The translations under genes were made by a program, and so were the position numbers. From positions 192,221 through 256,220 of the forward strand of contig QZCP01000052.1 in the NCBI GenBank assembly GCA_003956705.1: a stretch of DNA of 64,000 nt, in the 5' to 3' direction. The stretch is from Brevipalpus yothersi. Taxonomy: Eukaryota; Arthropoda; Arachnida; Trombidiformes; Tenuipalpidae. The notes under the pieces were generated by a model. That model was not told where the DNA came from, searched no databases, and was given only the letters and a program-made list of their open reading frames with translations. This document shows positions 1 to 12,292 of the stretch, piece after piece (positions within the stretch are counted from its first letter, which is position 1; each line of letters starts with the position of its first letter).

Positions 1-957
1 AAATTTATCTAATTTGGCTGTCAATGATATACCAATCAAAGCTATGGTCAAAGCTACCACATGGAATACTCCACATGGTTCTTTGAAAAAAAATCGTGCA
101 AAAATGGATGTAAAAACTGGCACCGTTAAAATCAGAACCATGGCCTAAAGAGGAGAATGGGAAAGGGTTCAAAATAAATCCATGTACACAGACACACATG
201 TATTATGAGGTGACATATTCGAAAAAGCTGAACGTTTTTTTTGGCATGATATTTTGAAACAATTTCGGTTCTACCAACTACAACTACACCGCTAGCTTCG
301 GTGAAATACTATGATCAAAAATTATCAGCTCACCCCTGATAGCTATCATGCTTAAAATTCTCTAACCCACCTTGTATCCCTACTTACATTGGCTAATGGC
401 AGTAGATGAATTGTTACATATCGTAGATACATTCCGGTGGCTCCAGTGATCCCACGAAGACATAACCATATTCGAGCATCACTTGGACCTATGACTGATA
501 TGTTTGGTACACTGACCAGTGATGCAGAACCAAGAATAAACATCTCAGCGAAACGTATTAGAGATATTGACACTGGATCCACATCAGGAGCAAATTTGAC
601 CATTATACCGGACATTGAGAAAAGAGTTGATGCTATGATGGCAAAGACGATACCTCGTAAACTTTTCCATACAGATAAAGTTATTTGAACAGATTGTCGT
701 CGAAGAGTTGAAAATGTTGCCGATGCTCGATGGGAAAATGATGATGATGAAGTTCGTGAAGATCGTGAAATTTTTCGACTATCGTTGGGCATCTTATCTA
801 TTGATGATGATGATCTTGAATTATTTGTACATTTAAAGTCAATGGAATTGTTGGTGATGTTGCTGCTGTAATTCACATTGGCCAGAGCCGATCGTGATGC
901 ATCTACGGAACAATTATCCTTGCTTGAACTAATGTCTATGCGTTGATCTTGCACCAT
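1..957 (-). CDS. SLC35G1-like EamA/DMT transporter, copy A (partial, 3' end off window)
   Basis: Minus-strand exons are 957-388 and 144-<1. Splicing is phase 0: a GTAAG donor follows an Ala-Asn codon pair and the acceptor is TTTAG before Ala-Met-Val. The protein is a multipass drug/metabolite-transporter-superfamily member. It has a Ser/Asn-rich cytosolic N-terminus of about 90 residues, then EamA helices with the family-typical stretches LRGITGATGMYLRY and FFKEPCG. Relatives (SLC35G1/TMEM20) are EamA membrane proteins of the endomembrane/plasma membrane with unclear substrates. It is the first of four paralogues in this window, all on the minus strand and all with the same intron position. 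The C-terminal half lies beyond the left edge, so intactness cannot be judged. Confidence 0.8.
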
Positions 958-1241
958 TTTTATAATTAGATCAGTTTAATGTTTCTTATTGTTTAAACAC
1001 CTTAATTACTCTCTTCAAGATCTTCATACAATAAACAGGCATCAAGCTGTGTGTTTTTTTTCTCTGGAATAATAATTATAATGTGTTAATTATTATATTA
1101 TTATATTAGATTCATTGAGTCATGATTTTTTTTGGCCACAGAGATCTTTGCCAAGTTCCTAGAACATGACCCAACTGATTTCCTTCCATATTTACTCATC
1201 ATTTGTTTTTTTCTCGCTCTCTCTCATTCATTCTTCCAATG

Positions 1242-1252
1242 TGTTGAGTCAT
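1242..1252 (+). promoter_or_regulatory. AP-1/Maf-like motif TGTTGAGTCAT upstream of copy A
   Basis: A TGAGTCA core (AP-1/bZIP consensus) lies about 285 bp upstream of the copy A start codon. Related motifs lie 234-240 bp upstream of copies C (8510-8520) and D (21562-21572), each in a similar local context (pyrimidine tract, CAA-TG before it, ATCA after it). Function is inferred from the consensus only. Confidence 0.35.
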
Positions 1253-1974
1253 AAATCACGATGAACAATCGATCCAATTGATAAGGCCTAGTGGGGAGGC
1301 TAATTGAGATATATAACAGGAAATCTCAGCAAAACTTCCTCCAATAGCCAATAATTCACAAAGAAAAAGGTAGCAATGCTAACTTGATACCGCTAAGCTC
1401 AGTTTATGTATGCAAGCTGAGATTAGATGATAATTCGAATATCAAATTCCTCCATATTCTAAAATGATGATATTTTTTTTCAATATAAGAGGTTGAAATC
1501 GTAAAAACAATTACAAATAAGTGTGCTCATCTAGAAAAATAGCCATGCAGTGAAAATTTTTCAAATCGATATAGAAATGATGATTTGAATTTTTTTGATC
1601 AGATGCTTATAGCTGCTTTTCAGGAATAAAATCATTCAAATGAACAAATCAAACAATTTCGAATCGTTTGAATAAATCAAAAATTTCAAACTAGCCTCAA
1701 ATTTTCCAGTTCGAGAATTATTCTAATTATCATGCTTCTAGGCAATGAAAGTTCTTTTATATTGAAATTATTTTCACAATTTCAATAACGATAAACTTCT
1801 GAAAATTTTTTGATAGAATTGATCGTTTTCTTGCCTTCTTAATCGGTTGGGTATTCATTCAAATCAGATACTTCGGAAAAATTTCCCACTCAGCCAGTAT
1901 ATTTATCATTTTCCACCAGTCCTTGGTCATGACCTATGACCAGTGATGACTGTACCTTTCCTTGTTCAAACCTC

Positions 1975-2051
1975 TCTCTCTCTCNNNNNNNNNNNNNNNN
2001 NNNNNNNNNNNNNNNNNNNNNNNNNNNNNNNNNNNNNNNNNNNNNNNNNNN

Positions 2052-2099
<48 letters not shown>
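1975..2099. repeat. (TC)n microsatellite with 67-base assembly gap
   Basis: Perfect CT repeats flank a run of N from 1985 to 2051. The gap is probably a collapsed or unsequenced microsatellite. The true length is unknown, so reading frames across it have no meaning. Confidence 0.95.
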
Positions 2100-2104
<5 letters not shown>

Positions 2105-2754
2105 TTGATAATTTATTCAGGCCCTCAGCAATCATCACTCGGAAGCTTCTGAGCCTAACATTAAGCTCGATTATTGATTCTCGGAAATCAACAGTATACA
2201 ATAGTGTGTGTACACTATCATCGAAAAATAGTTTCAATATTTCCTGAGAAAACTTTTTTCTCTCCAATATTTCCAACCAAAGGAAACAAAAATATTGATT
2301 CATATGTATTGTGTGTACCTGTATGATAAAAGTTTTGACTCTCAAATTTTTGCAATTTAAGTCCTCACAACAAAAAACTGGTTCGCTCAGGTGAAAATAT
2401 ATTTTTTAAAGCCAAAACCAGTCTAACTTTTGACAACTATTACCACCACAAATACTACTACTGCTACTGCAATCCACTTTTCATTATCATCTTTCTCTTT
2501 CTCTCTTTCTTTTTTTCTTTCTTTTGTACTTTTTTCACACACATTCAAAGTCAATCGTGTGTACATATACATTCATATATGTTTCTCTCTAGCAAGACTT
2601 TCCATTCAAGGTTTGATATCTCTTGTGTGTATGTGCTGGTGGAGATGAAAAAAATATGCTCACATTTTCGGTGACAACTTAGCAGCATCACAAATACTCA
2701 TCATCAACATTCATCTCATCATTTCGTGTCATCGTTTCTATTCTCAGTTGATCA

Positions 2755-4509
2755 ATGCTCAAGAGGAATCCATTTTTAAGCTTGTTTTTACGAGTTAATT
2801 CATTAGTAACCATGAAAATATCTCATTTTTTAACATTTTTCACTTTTACTTGGTGCTTAATATTTTTTAGTGATAATTTTCATATGTGCCATGCGACAAT
2901 TTTCCGAAATCGTCGAATAATACTGCCAATTTCACCCGAATTATTGAATGATAAATTATTTTATCGATCTCAATCAATTCGACCAATATACGTGATCGGT
3001 CATATGGCCAATTCAATTAAGACTGTCAATGATTTTCTTGATCTCGGTGCTAATGCCATCGAGTCGGATGTCACTTTCTCACCCAATGGTACAGCAACCA
3101 AGGTGTTCCATGGACTTTTGTGTGATTGTTTCCGAAACTGTTTAGAGAATGAAGACTTTGAAGTTTTTCTCAAATACTTGAGATCATTGACTGAACAAGG
3201 TAGGAAATTTTTTGATTCACTTGTTATGCTTGAGAGGAAAAACTTTCAATAAGGTGTAAAAAAATTTTTTTTGGCGGAAAAGATGAGAAAACGATGAACT
3301 TCTTGAGATTATCTTGAAGTTAAAGAAGCGAGAAGAAAAGCTTCAAGAGATGAAAAGTATTTTGAGAGCTTCCTCCTCTATTATTCACTAAAAAAGTATG
3401 AAAAGATGAGCATCAGAATCCGGAAGCTTCGAACCGCATCATTTTAAACATGTGAGCAGAATATTTGTGAATATTAATGACTCTCATTAATAATAAGCCA
3501 TTTATTGTCATTAAATGAGGAAGAAGTTTCAAGCTTTTTGGCCCACCAAACTTGATGATGTTATTTTATTCCTATTGTTCTCTTATGTCTTTCTTCTTCT
3601 TCTTCATCTATTATTATTATTATTGTTATTTTTATTTTAGGAGCTCCAAGTTATGATGGACGATTGACTTTGCTGTTGTTAGATTTAAAGATAACCGATC
3701 TATCTGATCGAGCGAAAGCAATTGCCGGTGAAGACATGGCATACAAACTCATTGAAAATCTGTTAACATCAGAACGGGCTACTTTGAATCCTCTCAATGT
3801 AATATTAGGTCTCAGTAGTACCAATGATGTGGCATTTGTACAGGGATTCAAAGAGACATTTAATCATATAGGTGCCCAAAGATTGAATAAACATATCGGC
3901 TGGGATGTGGGTAAAAATGAGAATATTGATGATATATTTCAATTATGGCATGATACCAGTGCTGGTCCCAATATTTGGCAAGGAGATGGTATCACCAATT
4001 GTCTTTCACCGGCTCGTGGATATCGTCGATTGACAACTCTTCTCGAAAATCGTAATAATGGTGAAACTTTGAAAAAAGTGTATCGTTGGACTGTTGACTT
4101 GAAAACTGATCTACGCGAATCGTTAGGGTAAGTTGGCTTGACGTTAATTTCCTTGTTCGATATGGAAGACCGGATTTAGATCACAATTTTCTCAACACTG
4201 AACACTGTATCTACATGTTGCATGATGAAAAGGAAACTTCCTCTCTCTCATCCATCAAGCGTGTATGTAGCGGATGAGAAAGTCTTCTTCGTCCTTTGAT
4301 TAGAGAGCGAGACGGAATTTTTGCGGAAGATTATAGTTTATCTGATGGCATCTTCATCTGTTTTTTTCGGTGACAGGTTTGGTGTTGATGGTATCATAAC
4401 AAATCAGCCAAATTATCTCAGAGATGTACTCCGAGAGCAGCCATTCATAGAAAGCTATCGTATTGCAACCAGATCAGACAATCCATGGGAACGAATTGCA
4501 GATGAATGA
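2755..4509 (+). CDS. Sphingomyelinase D / SicTox-family phosphodiesterase (dermonecrotic-toxin-like)
   Basis: Three exons, 2755-3199, 3641-4127 and 4377-4509, keep phase through GT-AG introns and give about 354 residues. The start may instead be the internal Met at 2812, which opens directly into a hydrophobic signal peptide. The family is a secreted GDPD-like TIM barrel that cleaves the choline head group from sphingomyelin and lysophospholipids using Mg2+. Visible hallmarks, numbered from 2755, are the first catalytic His83, the acidic pair Glu103/Asp105 and the second His119, followed by a short Cys-X-Cys loop. The C-terminus carries the family tail motif ending Asp-Asn-Pro-Trp. All expected catalytic positions look intact and no frameshift is seen. 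Such genes are known from sicariid spiders, ticks and mites. In mites the role is uncertain (feeding, host interaction or lipid metabolism), and venom activity should not be assumed. Confidence 0.85.
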
Positions 4510-4892
4510 AACAATTTGTTTATTGGACAGATTTGGAAATACTTGAGATTCTGAATATATTCTCATCATTCCGATATTTTCACGTATATCTCCTATACCA
4601 AAATTCTCTCAGTTCAATTTCAAAACACAACAACGACTGAAAGCACTTTGTTTTTTTCCAAACGAAAGTATAACATTAAGAACTCATGTTCAAAAATTTG
4701 CTAATCTTGACAGAAACTTTTCCTCAGAAGATTTTCAGCAACATGAAACAGCGCATATACATGTATTTACAGACTATTTATTTCATTGTTCCAAAAAATT
4801 GTATTTTGACGAGGAATCGTGCGTCATAACACACAACATTTAACCAGTCTCCTTCAGATACTTTATTATGAGGTTTTTCAGATAAAATTTGA
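4510..4892. other. Intergenic, convergent 3' ends
   Basis: Lies between the 3' ends of the sphingomyelinase D-like gene (+) and transporter copy B (-). Only AT-rich, UTR-like sequence was seen. Confidence 0.6.
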
Positions 4893-6094
4893 TCATTTGA
4901 GAACGAAGGCAAGATAATATCTCAAACGATGGTCTTCAGGGAGAGTCACTAGATATTTGCGAAGACTGGTCAAAAGAACAGAACAGAAAACCATAATCGA
5001 ACCGATAACTGTACATGTGTCAGGTATATGTTGGAAAACAGTGATCTGTAGTAGGAATGCTAGGCAGAGATCCATTGAGCATTGAGCCATCATAACTAGG
5101 CTAGCTTCCTCAATGCTCAATGCCTTCGTAAAAAAGACTTGCCCAAAATAGGCGAATACACCAGCACTCATGACCAAGAGTAGAGACATACCTCGTTCTG
5201 GAACATGAAGCGCATCCGAAAAGTAGGTAATAATGAAAGCTTCAATCCCAGCAACCCAGCTACATGTGAAAAGAATCACAGCAAAGTGTACATGTTTCAA
5301 AAATCGTGTTATTAGTGCATAAGCAGATTGACATAGAGCAGCACCAAGACCACAAAAAAGTCCCAAAATTTTTGGCGTTGAATCATGTCCATGTTCATGA
5401 CCTAGGAAGGCATCTAGTTTCGCCGTAAAAAACATACCAATAAAAGCGACTGCAAGCGCAATTACATGAAATATTCCACAAGGTTCTTTGAAAAAAATTC
5501 GAGCGAAAACAGTTGTAAAAGTTGGCACAGTTAAGAAAAGCACCATCGCCTGAAACAAGCGAATTTGATGTTCAAAAAGCTTTCTCAAGTAAGATTTGAT
5601 TTTACGTTACTCACATTTGCCAATGGTAATAATTGAAAGGACAAATATAGTAGATATATTCCAGTAGCTCCACTCATTCCTAGGAAAACCATCCACGTTC
5701 GATTTTCTTTTGGACCCAAAATCGTTTCATCTGGTAGACCGGCTAGTGAAGCAGAGGCTAGAATGCCCATCTCAATGAATCGAATTGATGCAATGAAAGA
5801 TGGATCAACATCACTGGTAAACTTAACGAGCACACTGATCATTGAAAAACATACTGATGACAACAGAGCGAAACAAATTCCGCGAAAACTTGCCCAAAAA
5901 GACAAAGTAACGGCAACTGATTGCTTTCGTAGATTATTGATAGCAATTATTGATGCTTGCACTGAAAGAGATCTTTTTCGATGATAACTTTTCCGATGGT
6001 CATTTTTATTGGTGGACATGGTAGTTGGGACATTTTCCGTGACAACTATTGGAGGATCTTCTCTATCTGAATTTGTTTCTGTTAATTCAGACAT
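4893..6094 (-). CDS. SLC35G1-like EamA/DMT transporter, copy B
   Basis: Two exons, 6094-5615 and 5549-4893, joined in phase 0 across a 65-bp GT-AG intron, give about 378 residues. The Met at 6094 was chosen because the open frame further upstream has no ATG. The domain order is a polar N-terminus of about 75 residues, then two EamA repeats (about ten membrane helices) containing FFKEPCGIFHVIAL and a GLGAALCQSA helix. A His-rich cytosolic loop follows the fifth or sixth helix. It ends RYYLAFVLK like copies C and D. It is expected to be a membrane transporter-like protein; the substrate is unknown. It lies head-to-tail with copy C. Confidence 0.87.
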
Positions 6095-7060
6095 TCTTTG
6101 CTGAGAATTCCTCAAAATTACACGATAGAAAGAGAAAATTTAGGTATTTCGAAATTGTTCCTAGAAACTATCGAAATGATTCCGATATTGATGAGTTCCC
6201 TGCTGAGCGAGACTATGAAAAATTTTTTCTATTCATTCACTGATGTTGCGCTCATTCCATATGTTTAGTGTTCGAACTGATTAAGAATCTTTCTACTGGA
6301 ACTTCTCGATTTTCTCTTGTCCACTCTATCTTTGCGGTCAAATTCGCTTACAAACAAATTCCAACAATACAATTATATCATCAAGCTTCACCGTTTTACT
6401 GAATTTTTATGCGTGTATTTGAATATGGCTAGTGTTGCGCTCATTCCGATAAAAATGATAAAACTTCTGATCAATAATAATTTTGCTAATTTTAAACTAG
6501 TTAGACTTGCTAGGTGGCAATTTTTTTAGCTGTGATCATGATTACTATCATCTTGATTTGATTCGTACGATGATTTCCAGAATGGATAACTTTGATCGAA
6601 ATCGGACATGGATCAAGCACCCTTTTGGCATATCTTTTATACTACACTGAACTTGTCAAAATCGTGGGTCCTGTAACTTGGTGATTTTTATTGTGGTTGT
6701 TCCCAGATTTGTAACTATCGTTCTAACCGATAATGCTCAAAATGAAGTACAAAAAATGATCAATTGTATGATAAACTAATAAACTATCCTAACATAACGT
6801 AGTTTACCATACTCATGAATAAAAAAGGTGATATCATCCGAGATAAACTATATCAAGATTGATGATTTTTCATACTTTCATATTCACACATTTTATCACA
6901 GGTCAAGATAGGAACATTCAGAGTTCAGGAGAATTTTAGGATAACTATTCGTAAATGGTGAAAATGTACTCTGCTAATTTGGTGAAAAATCTCTCGATTC
7001 AAATTTAACCGTAGAGGTAGGAAAGGTACTTTATTAATCGGTATTTTCTGGTTAATTTGA
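6095..7060. other. Intergenic region between copies B and C
   Basis: No exon recognised. It holds the 5' flank of copy B and the 3' flank of copy C. A block at about 6470-6520, ending in CTTGCTAGGTGGC, is nearly repeated upstream of copy C (8588-8640), a trace of the tandem duplication. Confidence 0.55.
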
Positions 7061-8276
7061 TCATTTGAGAATGAAGGCAAGGTAATATCTCAAACTATGG
7101 TCTTCAGGTAAAGTCACTAAATATTTGCGAAGACTGGTCAGAAGAACGGAAGAAAAAACCATCATCGAACCGATAACTGTACATGTGTCAGGTATATGTT
7201 GGAAAACAGTGATCTGTAGTAGGAATGCCAAGAAGAGATCCATCGAACACTGGGCCATCACAACTAAACCAGCTTCCTCAATGCTCAACGCTTTTGTGAA
7301 TAACATTTGTCCAAAATAGCCGAATACACCGACACCCATGACCAAGAGTACCGAGACACCTCGTTCTGGAACATGAAGAGCACCCGAAAAGTATGCAATG
7401 ATAAAATTTTCAACTACTGCAACCCAGCTACATGTGAAAAGAATCACAGCAAAGTGGACTTGTTTTAAATATCGTGTTATAAGTGCGGTAGCAGATTGAC
7501 ACAGAGCAGCACCAAGACCACAAAAAAGTCCCAAAATTTGTGAGCCTGAATCATGATCATGTCCTAGGAATGCATCCAGTTTTGCTGTCAAAGATATACC
7601 AATCAAAGCAATTGCCAGTGCAATTACATGGAATATTCCACAAGGTTCTTTGAAGAAAATGCGGGCGAAAACAGATGTAAAAACGGGAACCGTCAGAATA
7701 AGGACCAAAGCCTGTAATAAGTCAATCCAATGTTCATCAAATACAATTAAAATTATCAAAACTCACATTGGCAAGTGGTAATAATTGTATGGTTAAATAT
7801 CGTAGGTACATCCCAGTTGCCCCACTGATTCCTCGAAGAATCATCCAAATTCGAACATCTTTTGGACCCAAAATTGGCTCATTCGGTAGGCTGGCTAGTG
7901 AGGCGGAGGCTAAAATGCCCATCTCAATGAATCTGATTAGTCCAATGAAGGATGGATCAACATCACTGGTAAATTTGACCAGCACACTGATCATCGAAAA
8001 GCATATTGATGACAATAAAGCAAAAGTGGTTCCTCGAAAACTGGCCCAGAAAGACAAAGTAACGGCAACTGATTGTCTTCGCAAATTATTGATAGCAATT
8101 GATGCTTGAACTGAAAGAGACCTTTTTCGAGAAGAACTTTTCTCATCTTCACTTATGGTAGGTAGATGAAGGGTCTCATGATCAATCACTTTGATGGACA
8201 TGATAGTTGGAACATTTTCTGAGACAATTATTGGAGGCTCTTCTTTGTCCGAACTATTTTCTGTTGGCTCAGGCAT
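7061..8276 (-). CDS. SLC35G1-like EamA/DMT transporter, copy C
   Basis: Exons 8276-7767 and 7711-7061 are joined in phase 0 across a 55-bp GT-AG intron and give about 386 residues. The protein is closely similar to copy B over the membrane domain. Shared stretches include RIFFKEPCGIFHVIALAIAL, the GLGAALCQSA helix and QITVFQHIPDTCTVIGS. The N-terminus differs more, with an extra Thr/Ser-rich insert before the KRSLSVQAS segment. The membrane topology is as in copy B. It is intact, with no premature stop. Its upstream flank resembles that of copy D, so duplication included the promoter. Confidence 0.87.
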
Positions 8277-8509
8277 ATTATTCAAAGAATTTGTCAAAAT
8301 CAAACGTAGTAGAATCAAAAAATTAGCTCAAATTAGAAAAAAAAGTGTCCACTGAAAAATTTCAATTCAAATTATCTAAACACTGAGAGGTTCTGATTTG
8401 AGTTCTGAGTTGATGAAGACTGTTAACAATTTGTAGAAGATCATTTATTTTTATAATTTATTTTTTCAATTTTCCCTCTTATTATTCTCTTCTTTTTTTC
8501 TTTTCAACA

Positions 8510-8520
8510 TGCTGACTCAT
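8510..8520 (+). promoter_or_regulatory. Maf/AP-1-like motif TGCTGACTCAT upstream of copy C
   Basis: The sequence matches most of the T-MARE consensus TGCTGA(G/C)TCAGCA and includes an AP-1 TGACTCA core. It lies 234 bp upstream of the copy C ATG. Equivalent motifs lie upstream of copies A and D. Confidence 0.4.
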
Positions 8521-8625
8521 GAATCATCAAACGTCAAATTGATTCTTTTTTCAAGCTGGTAAAAGATCAGAAGCATGGTACAACTTATGATCAATAATCA
8601 TTTCTCCAGTTTTAATCTAGTTCGA

Positions 8626-8660
8626 CTTGCTAGGTGGCTAAAAAAATGCCACCTAGCAAG
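8626..8660. repeat. Perfect 13-bp inverted repeat with 9-base loop
   Basis: CTTGCTAGGTGGC at 8626-8638 pairs with GCCACCTAGCAAG at 8648-8660 around an A-rich loop. A single copy of the left arm occurs near 6508-6520 in a similar flank without the right arm. It could be a hairpin, a protein-binding palindrome or the remains of a small inverted-repeat element. Confidence 0.85.
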
Positions 8661-9385
8661 GCCACACTTTTTTGCTAGAGGATCGAGTGAGAATGTTAAT
8701 CTATTGTCATTATTATAAACAGTGCATTTGAACCTATCTACTGAAAGATCAGCTTCAATATGGAGCCGAAATAAGAGAAGAAAAGAGGAAAAAAGTTCAT
8801 CAAGCTTCATGATGAATCATACCAAATTCATATCAATTCTCAATATCTAATTCATGTGTGTGTCATCATCAACAACACTGTTTATGGCTTCATAACTTCA
8901 TGGAGCTTTCTGAAAAGGAAAAGTTCCTTTAATTTCTTCATCGATCATTTTTGTTTACATTTTTGATAATTTTTGTGATTCAAATTACTTCAGAGTATCG
9001 CAAATTTTCTATGTATGCCTTTGAAAGTCATGACACAACATATTATACAATACTCATGAATAGAAAATGAAATATGATTAAACTGCAACAGGTGAAGATG
9101 ATTTTTCACAATAAAAACTTCGAAAATCATGAGTTTTCTGGTTGATTGAGTGAACTTTTGTCTCATCTTATCCATCGAATTCTAGAAATTTGTAAGGCAC
9201 TTGAAAGCAACGAAAAAACCTCAGCTTTTTCTGGAATATCTGTGAGAGTTCTTCAGTTTCGATTCTTATTCCAAAAGGCCTTGGTATTTAGCCAAACATT
9301 TGAGATTGAGAACAGTTTTCATGGAGCTTTAAACTAACGGTGGGCAGAAATTCTGTCAATCTCGTAACTCTCATCTTGTGAGATT

Positions 9386-11020
9386 TCAATCAGCAGCCTG
9401 AGTTACACTATTGGCTCTTCCAATTGGTGGTACCATAATTGATCCAATTCGCGATCTTCCCTCCAATTCAATATCATATTCAATTTGATCAACAGCACCA
9501 AACATTTTTCGGCAAACAAACGGTAAAGTGAAAGACAAGAGAGCCAGCAAAAGAGATACTCCACCAATATGATAGATGAACATCATGGGATCTTGATCGA
9601 TGAGAGTACCTGCAAGTGCTGTATTCAAGGATTCACCAAAAATACCAGAAAGGAATATTAACGAAGTATGCTGACCGGTTAGAGGAAAATGTTTCGCTAA
9701 CAATGAGTATGCAACTGGGAACAGAGGACTATTTCCACCACCGAGCAAGACTGCAGTCAACCACAAGCAAATTGGACTTGCAGTTAGAAACCAGAACGAT
9801 ATAATGATGCCAGCTATCATCATGAGATGGCAAACATTGACCACTAATCGCTCTGATAAAACCATTGTTAATCCAACAAACAGAGCTCTGGCTGATATGT
9901 ACGATGTCCAAAAAACAGTCGCAACCAGAGCGGCAGTTTTTTTGTCCATATGAAGACTTGATTTTACACCGAACGCTTGAATATAAGAACCTAGTTGAGA
10001 TAGAAAGGTTCTCGATAGATTCTAATTGAGCTTGTTGTATCATGAAAAACTCACAGATCATGTTGGCTAAAGCAAAAGTTAAATGAGCTATAGCAGCTAC
10101 CCAGAGAACTGCTAGATAGACTTTCCATTTCGAATGTGTTCGAGAGGGTTTCTCGATAATATCTGAACAATTGCCATCTTCGATAGATTTGCGGGTGTTT
10201 TTCACTTCAGAATTTTTTCCCTCCTCATCAGAATATGGATTATGGTAGAAGTAGTACAGGAAAGAGAATCCAATGAGAAATGATGGCACACCAAAAGAAA
10301 AGAATGGCACCATTAGTTGAACATCCTCTGGTTTGTACATCTTTGTGTATGCTTCGTAATCATCCATCAATTCATCTGGTATTGGCAGAAGGAAAAGTCT
10401 CACAAAAGCAGGACAGAATAGGCAACCAAGTCCGTAAAATATGTGGTGAATCTGAATCGAGTTGCCAACTCTTTCAGATCCCCATACGTTTGTCAGAGCG
10501 ATATGAGATTCTGAACAGAGAATATTGTTTGGTGAAAAAACTTCACTTCACATTCAATCAATTAAACTTACTCAAATCATACATTGAATTACTGATACCA
10601 TTGAGGAAAGAGGCCAAGACTATAGCATAGAAATTATACAAAAATGGAATAACGATAATGGCTACACCAGCTATTGATGTTCCAAATCCCATTGCTACGA
10701 AATCGTTCAAATATTTGTCCAAGAATGTAGCTAATAGAGTGGAAATTCAAAATCAAATCACACTTATTAACTACTGAATTAGGGGCCTATCAATAGATTT
10801 TCTTTTACTCACCAATCATTGCTCCAACAAAATATCCTGCCGAATGTGATGTTATTAAGCGTGAAGTAGTGGCGAAATCCTTTTGGACACGAATTTCCAT
10901 ATCAAGTAGAGAACTTCCCATGATTATCACCCGATTTGCATACAGAAAGAAACCCAGGAATATGAGCAAGGAAACATTGATTCTTTTTCGATACTTTGAC
11001 ATGCTTTTGAAAAAATCCAT
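9386..11020 (-). CDS. MFS transporter, MFSD4/sodium-dependent glucose transporter 1 (NaGLT1)-like
   Basis: Four exons, 11020-10813, 10730-10572, 10510-10055 and 9990-9386, keep phase and give about 475 residues. The Met at 11020 is the first true ATG. The hydrophobicity pattern fits twelve membrane helices. The first helix is preceded by a basic segment (SKYRKRINVS), and a charged central loop follows helix six (KNSEVKNTRKSIEDGNCSD). The features GMISNS-like (here GISNSMYDLS), the GSYIQAFG-like helix 7 and the GGGNSPLFPVAYSLL helix support the MFSD4/NaGLT1 branch. It is likely a plasma-membrane sugar or small-solute carrier. Exact substrate and ion coupling cannot be read from the sequence. 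Confidence 0.8.
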
Positions 11021-12292
11021 TTTACACAAAAGTTACCAATCAATAGTATACTTTATTACAAATTTGATCAACTTTTCGTAAACGAAAATTTAAGAACTTC
11101 ATGAAGAGCCATGATTTTGCAGCTCTTTTTATATGTTGAGGTTCAGAGGGAGGTCTTCCCAAGATGTTATTTTTCATCGATCAAGAACGATTTAAATCAT
11201 GCTCTTCATGTCCTCATCTTGGGTGCATTCTTTAGCCTATTGGAACATTGTGTGTGTTTTAACCTGATGAGTTTACGAAAAACTAGAGAAAATAATGCGT
11301 GAATAGCATTTTTCTGTGATGCTGTTTCAAATCTCGCCGAAAACACGTGGATGAATGCGAGTTCAAACCAGCTAATAATAATCAATCTGCTAGTTTTCGC
11401 ATTTCAATTGAAGGCAATCGATTGTTAGGGTGATGTCAGAGAGTACACACGATCTGAATCACTTGAACTCAGTTTACACTGGAAAATTGTTTTCAATTTT
11501 ATTCGAGAGGGTAAAATTATCTTCCTGATGCTACTGCGTTCCCTCACACATTGGCTTCAATTCTTTGACAAGCCAAACAGATGATGAAACATAGTCTCAA
11601 CTAGATTTGAGAGATCATTAGTTATCAATCAGTTGATCAATTCCATGATTAAACTTTGAGGAATGTGAAAAATTACTGCGATGACTCTCAGGACACTGAG
11701 AGTCTCGAAAGTTAGTTCATAAGTTGTGTCAAGTGATGAGTTGAACACATATAGCTCATTTTTCGTTCATCAGGTGAAACAGTTAAGTCATTATTAAACT
11801 CGATATAGTTGAATCCGAAGTAGGCTGAAATTTTTAACTAGCAGTACGAAATTTTTTTTTGGTCAGATCAACATGATCAAATCAGATGAATGACATATCC
11901 AGCAGTAAAATTTTATATCAATTGAGTTCCATCAACACCCCTATTACCTGGGCGAAAATTTGATAATTTGACATAACACGAAATTCTCGTGAGATTATCA
12001 AATGATGATCCAGATTCTAGGATATCCATCAACAAAACAAGGAATCTGCCTCAACGCCTCAACGTTGTTTAGTTCACTCATTGAAACAGAGCGGCGAGAA
12101 ACACTGACTCGGTAACACTAATTAGAATATATTTTTCAAATTTATATGATTATCGGAACAAAACCTGTCAAATTTTGTGTTTTTGGATATTTCTTGCAAG
12201 TGAAAGAAGATTTGTATTCATTATGTTGAGCAGTTTTTTCATTGCTAGTTTACAGGAAATGAACTTTGATAACCATTCAATTCCCAACAAAC
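11021..12292. other. Intergenic region, no gene recognised
   Basis: Lies between the MFS transporter 5' end and the short-chain dehydrogenase 3' end. Only short, compositionally random open frames were seen. Confidence 0.55.

Larger units (their letters stand above)
958..2754. other. Intergenic region between copy A and the SMase D-like gene
   Basis: No convincing coding exon was seen. The region is divergent: it is upstream of copy A (minus) and of the sphingomyelinase D-like gene (plus). It contains a TGTTGAGTCAT motif at 1242-1252 shared with other paralogues, and a (TC)n tract interrupted by an assembly gap (1975-2099). The open frames across the TC tract encode Ser-Leu or Arg-Glu repeats and are artefacts. 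Confidence 0.6.
8277..9385. other. Intergenic region upstream of copy C
   Basis: No coding exon seen. It holds the bZIP-like motif (8510-8520), a perfect inverted repeat (8626-8660), and a stretch at about 8690-8890 that is recognisably similar to the region upstream of copy D (about 21720-21935). Confidence 0.55.

Noticed and set aside
1890..2345. Long open frames on both strands across the TC tract and N gap
   Set aside because: Arg-Glu or Ser-Leu dipeptide repeats produced by the microsatellite, with unknown bases in the middle.
5763..5984. Plus-strand frames opposite the SLC35G1-like exons (also 437-688, 7768-8109, 20985-21167)
   Set aside because: Parallel shadows of the same conserved minus-strand exon in each paralogue.
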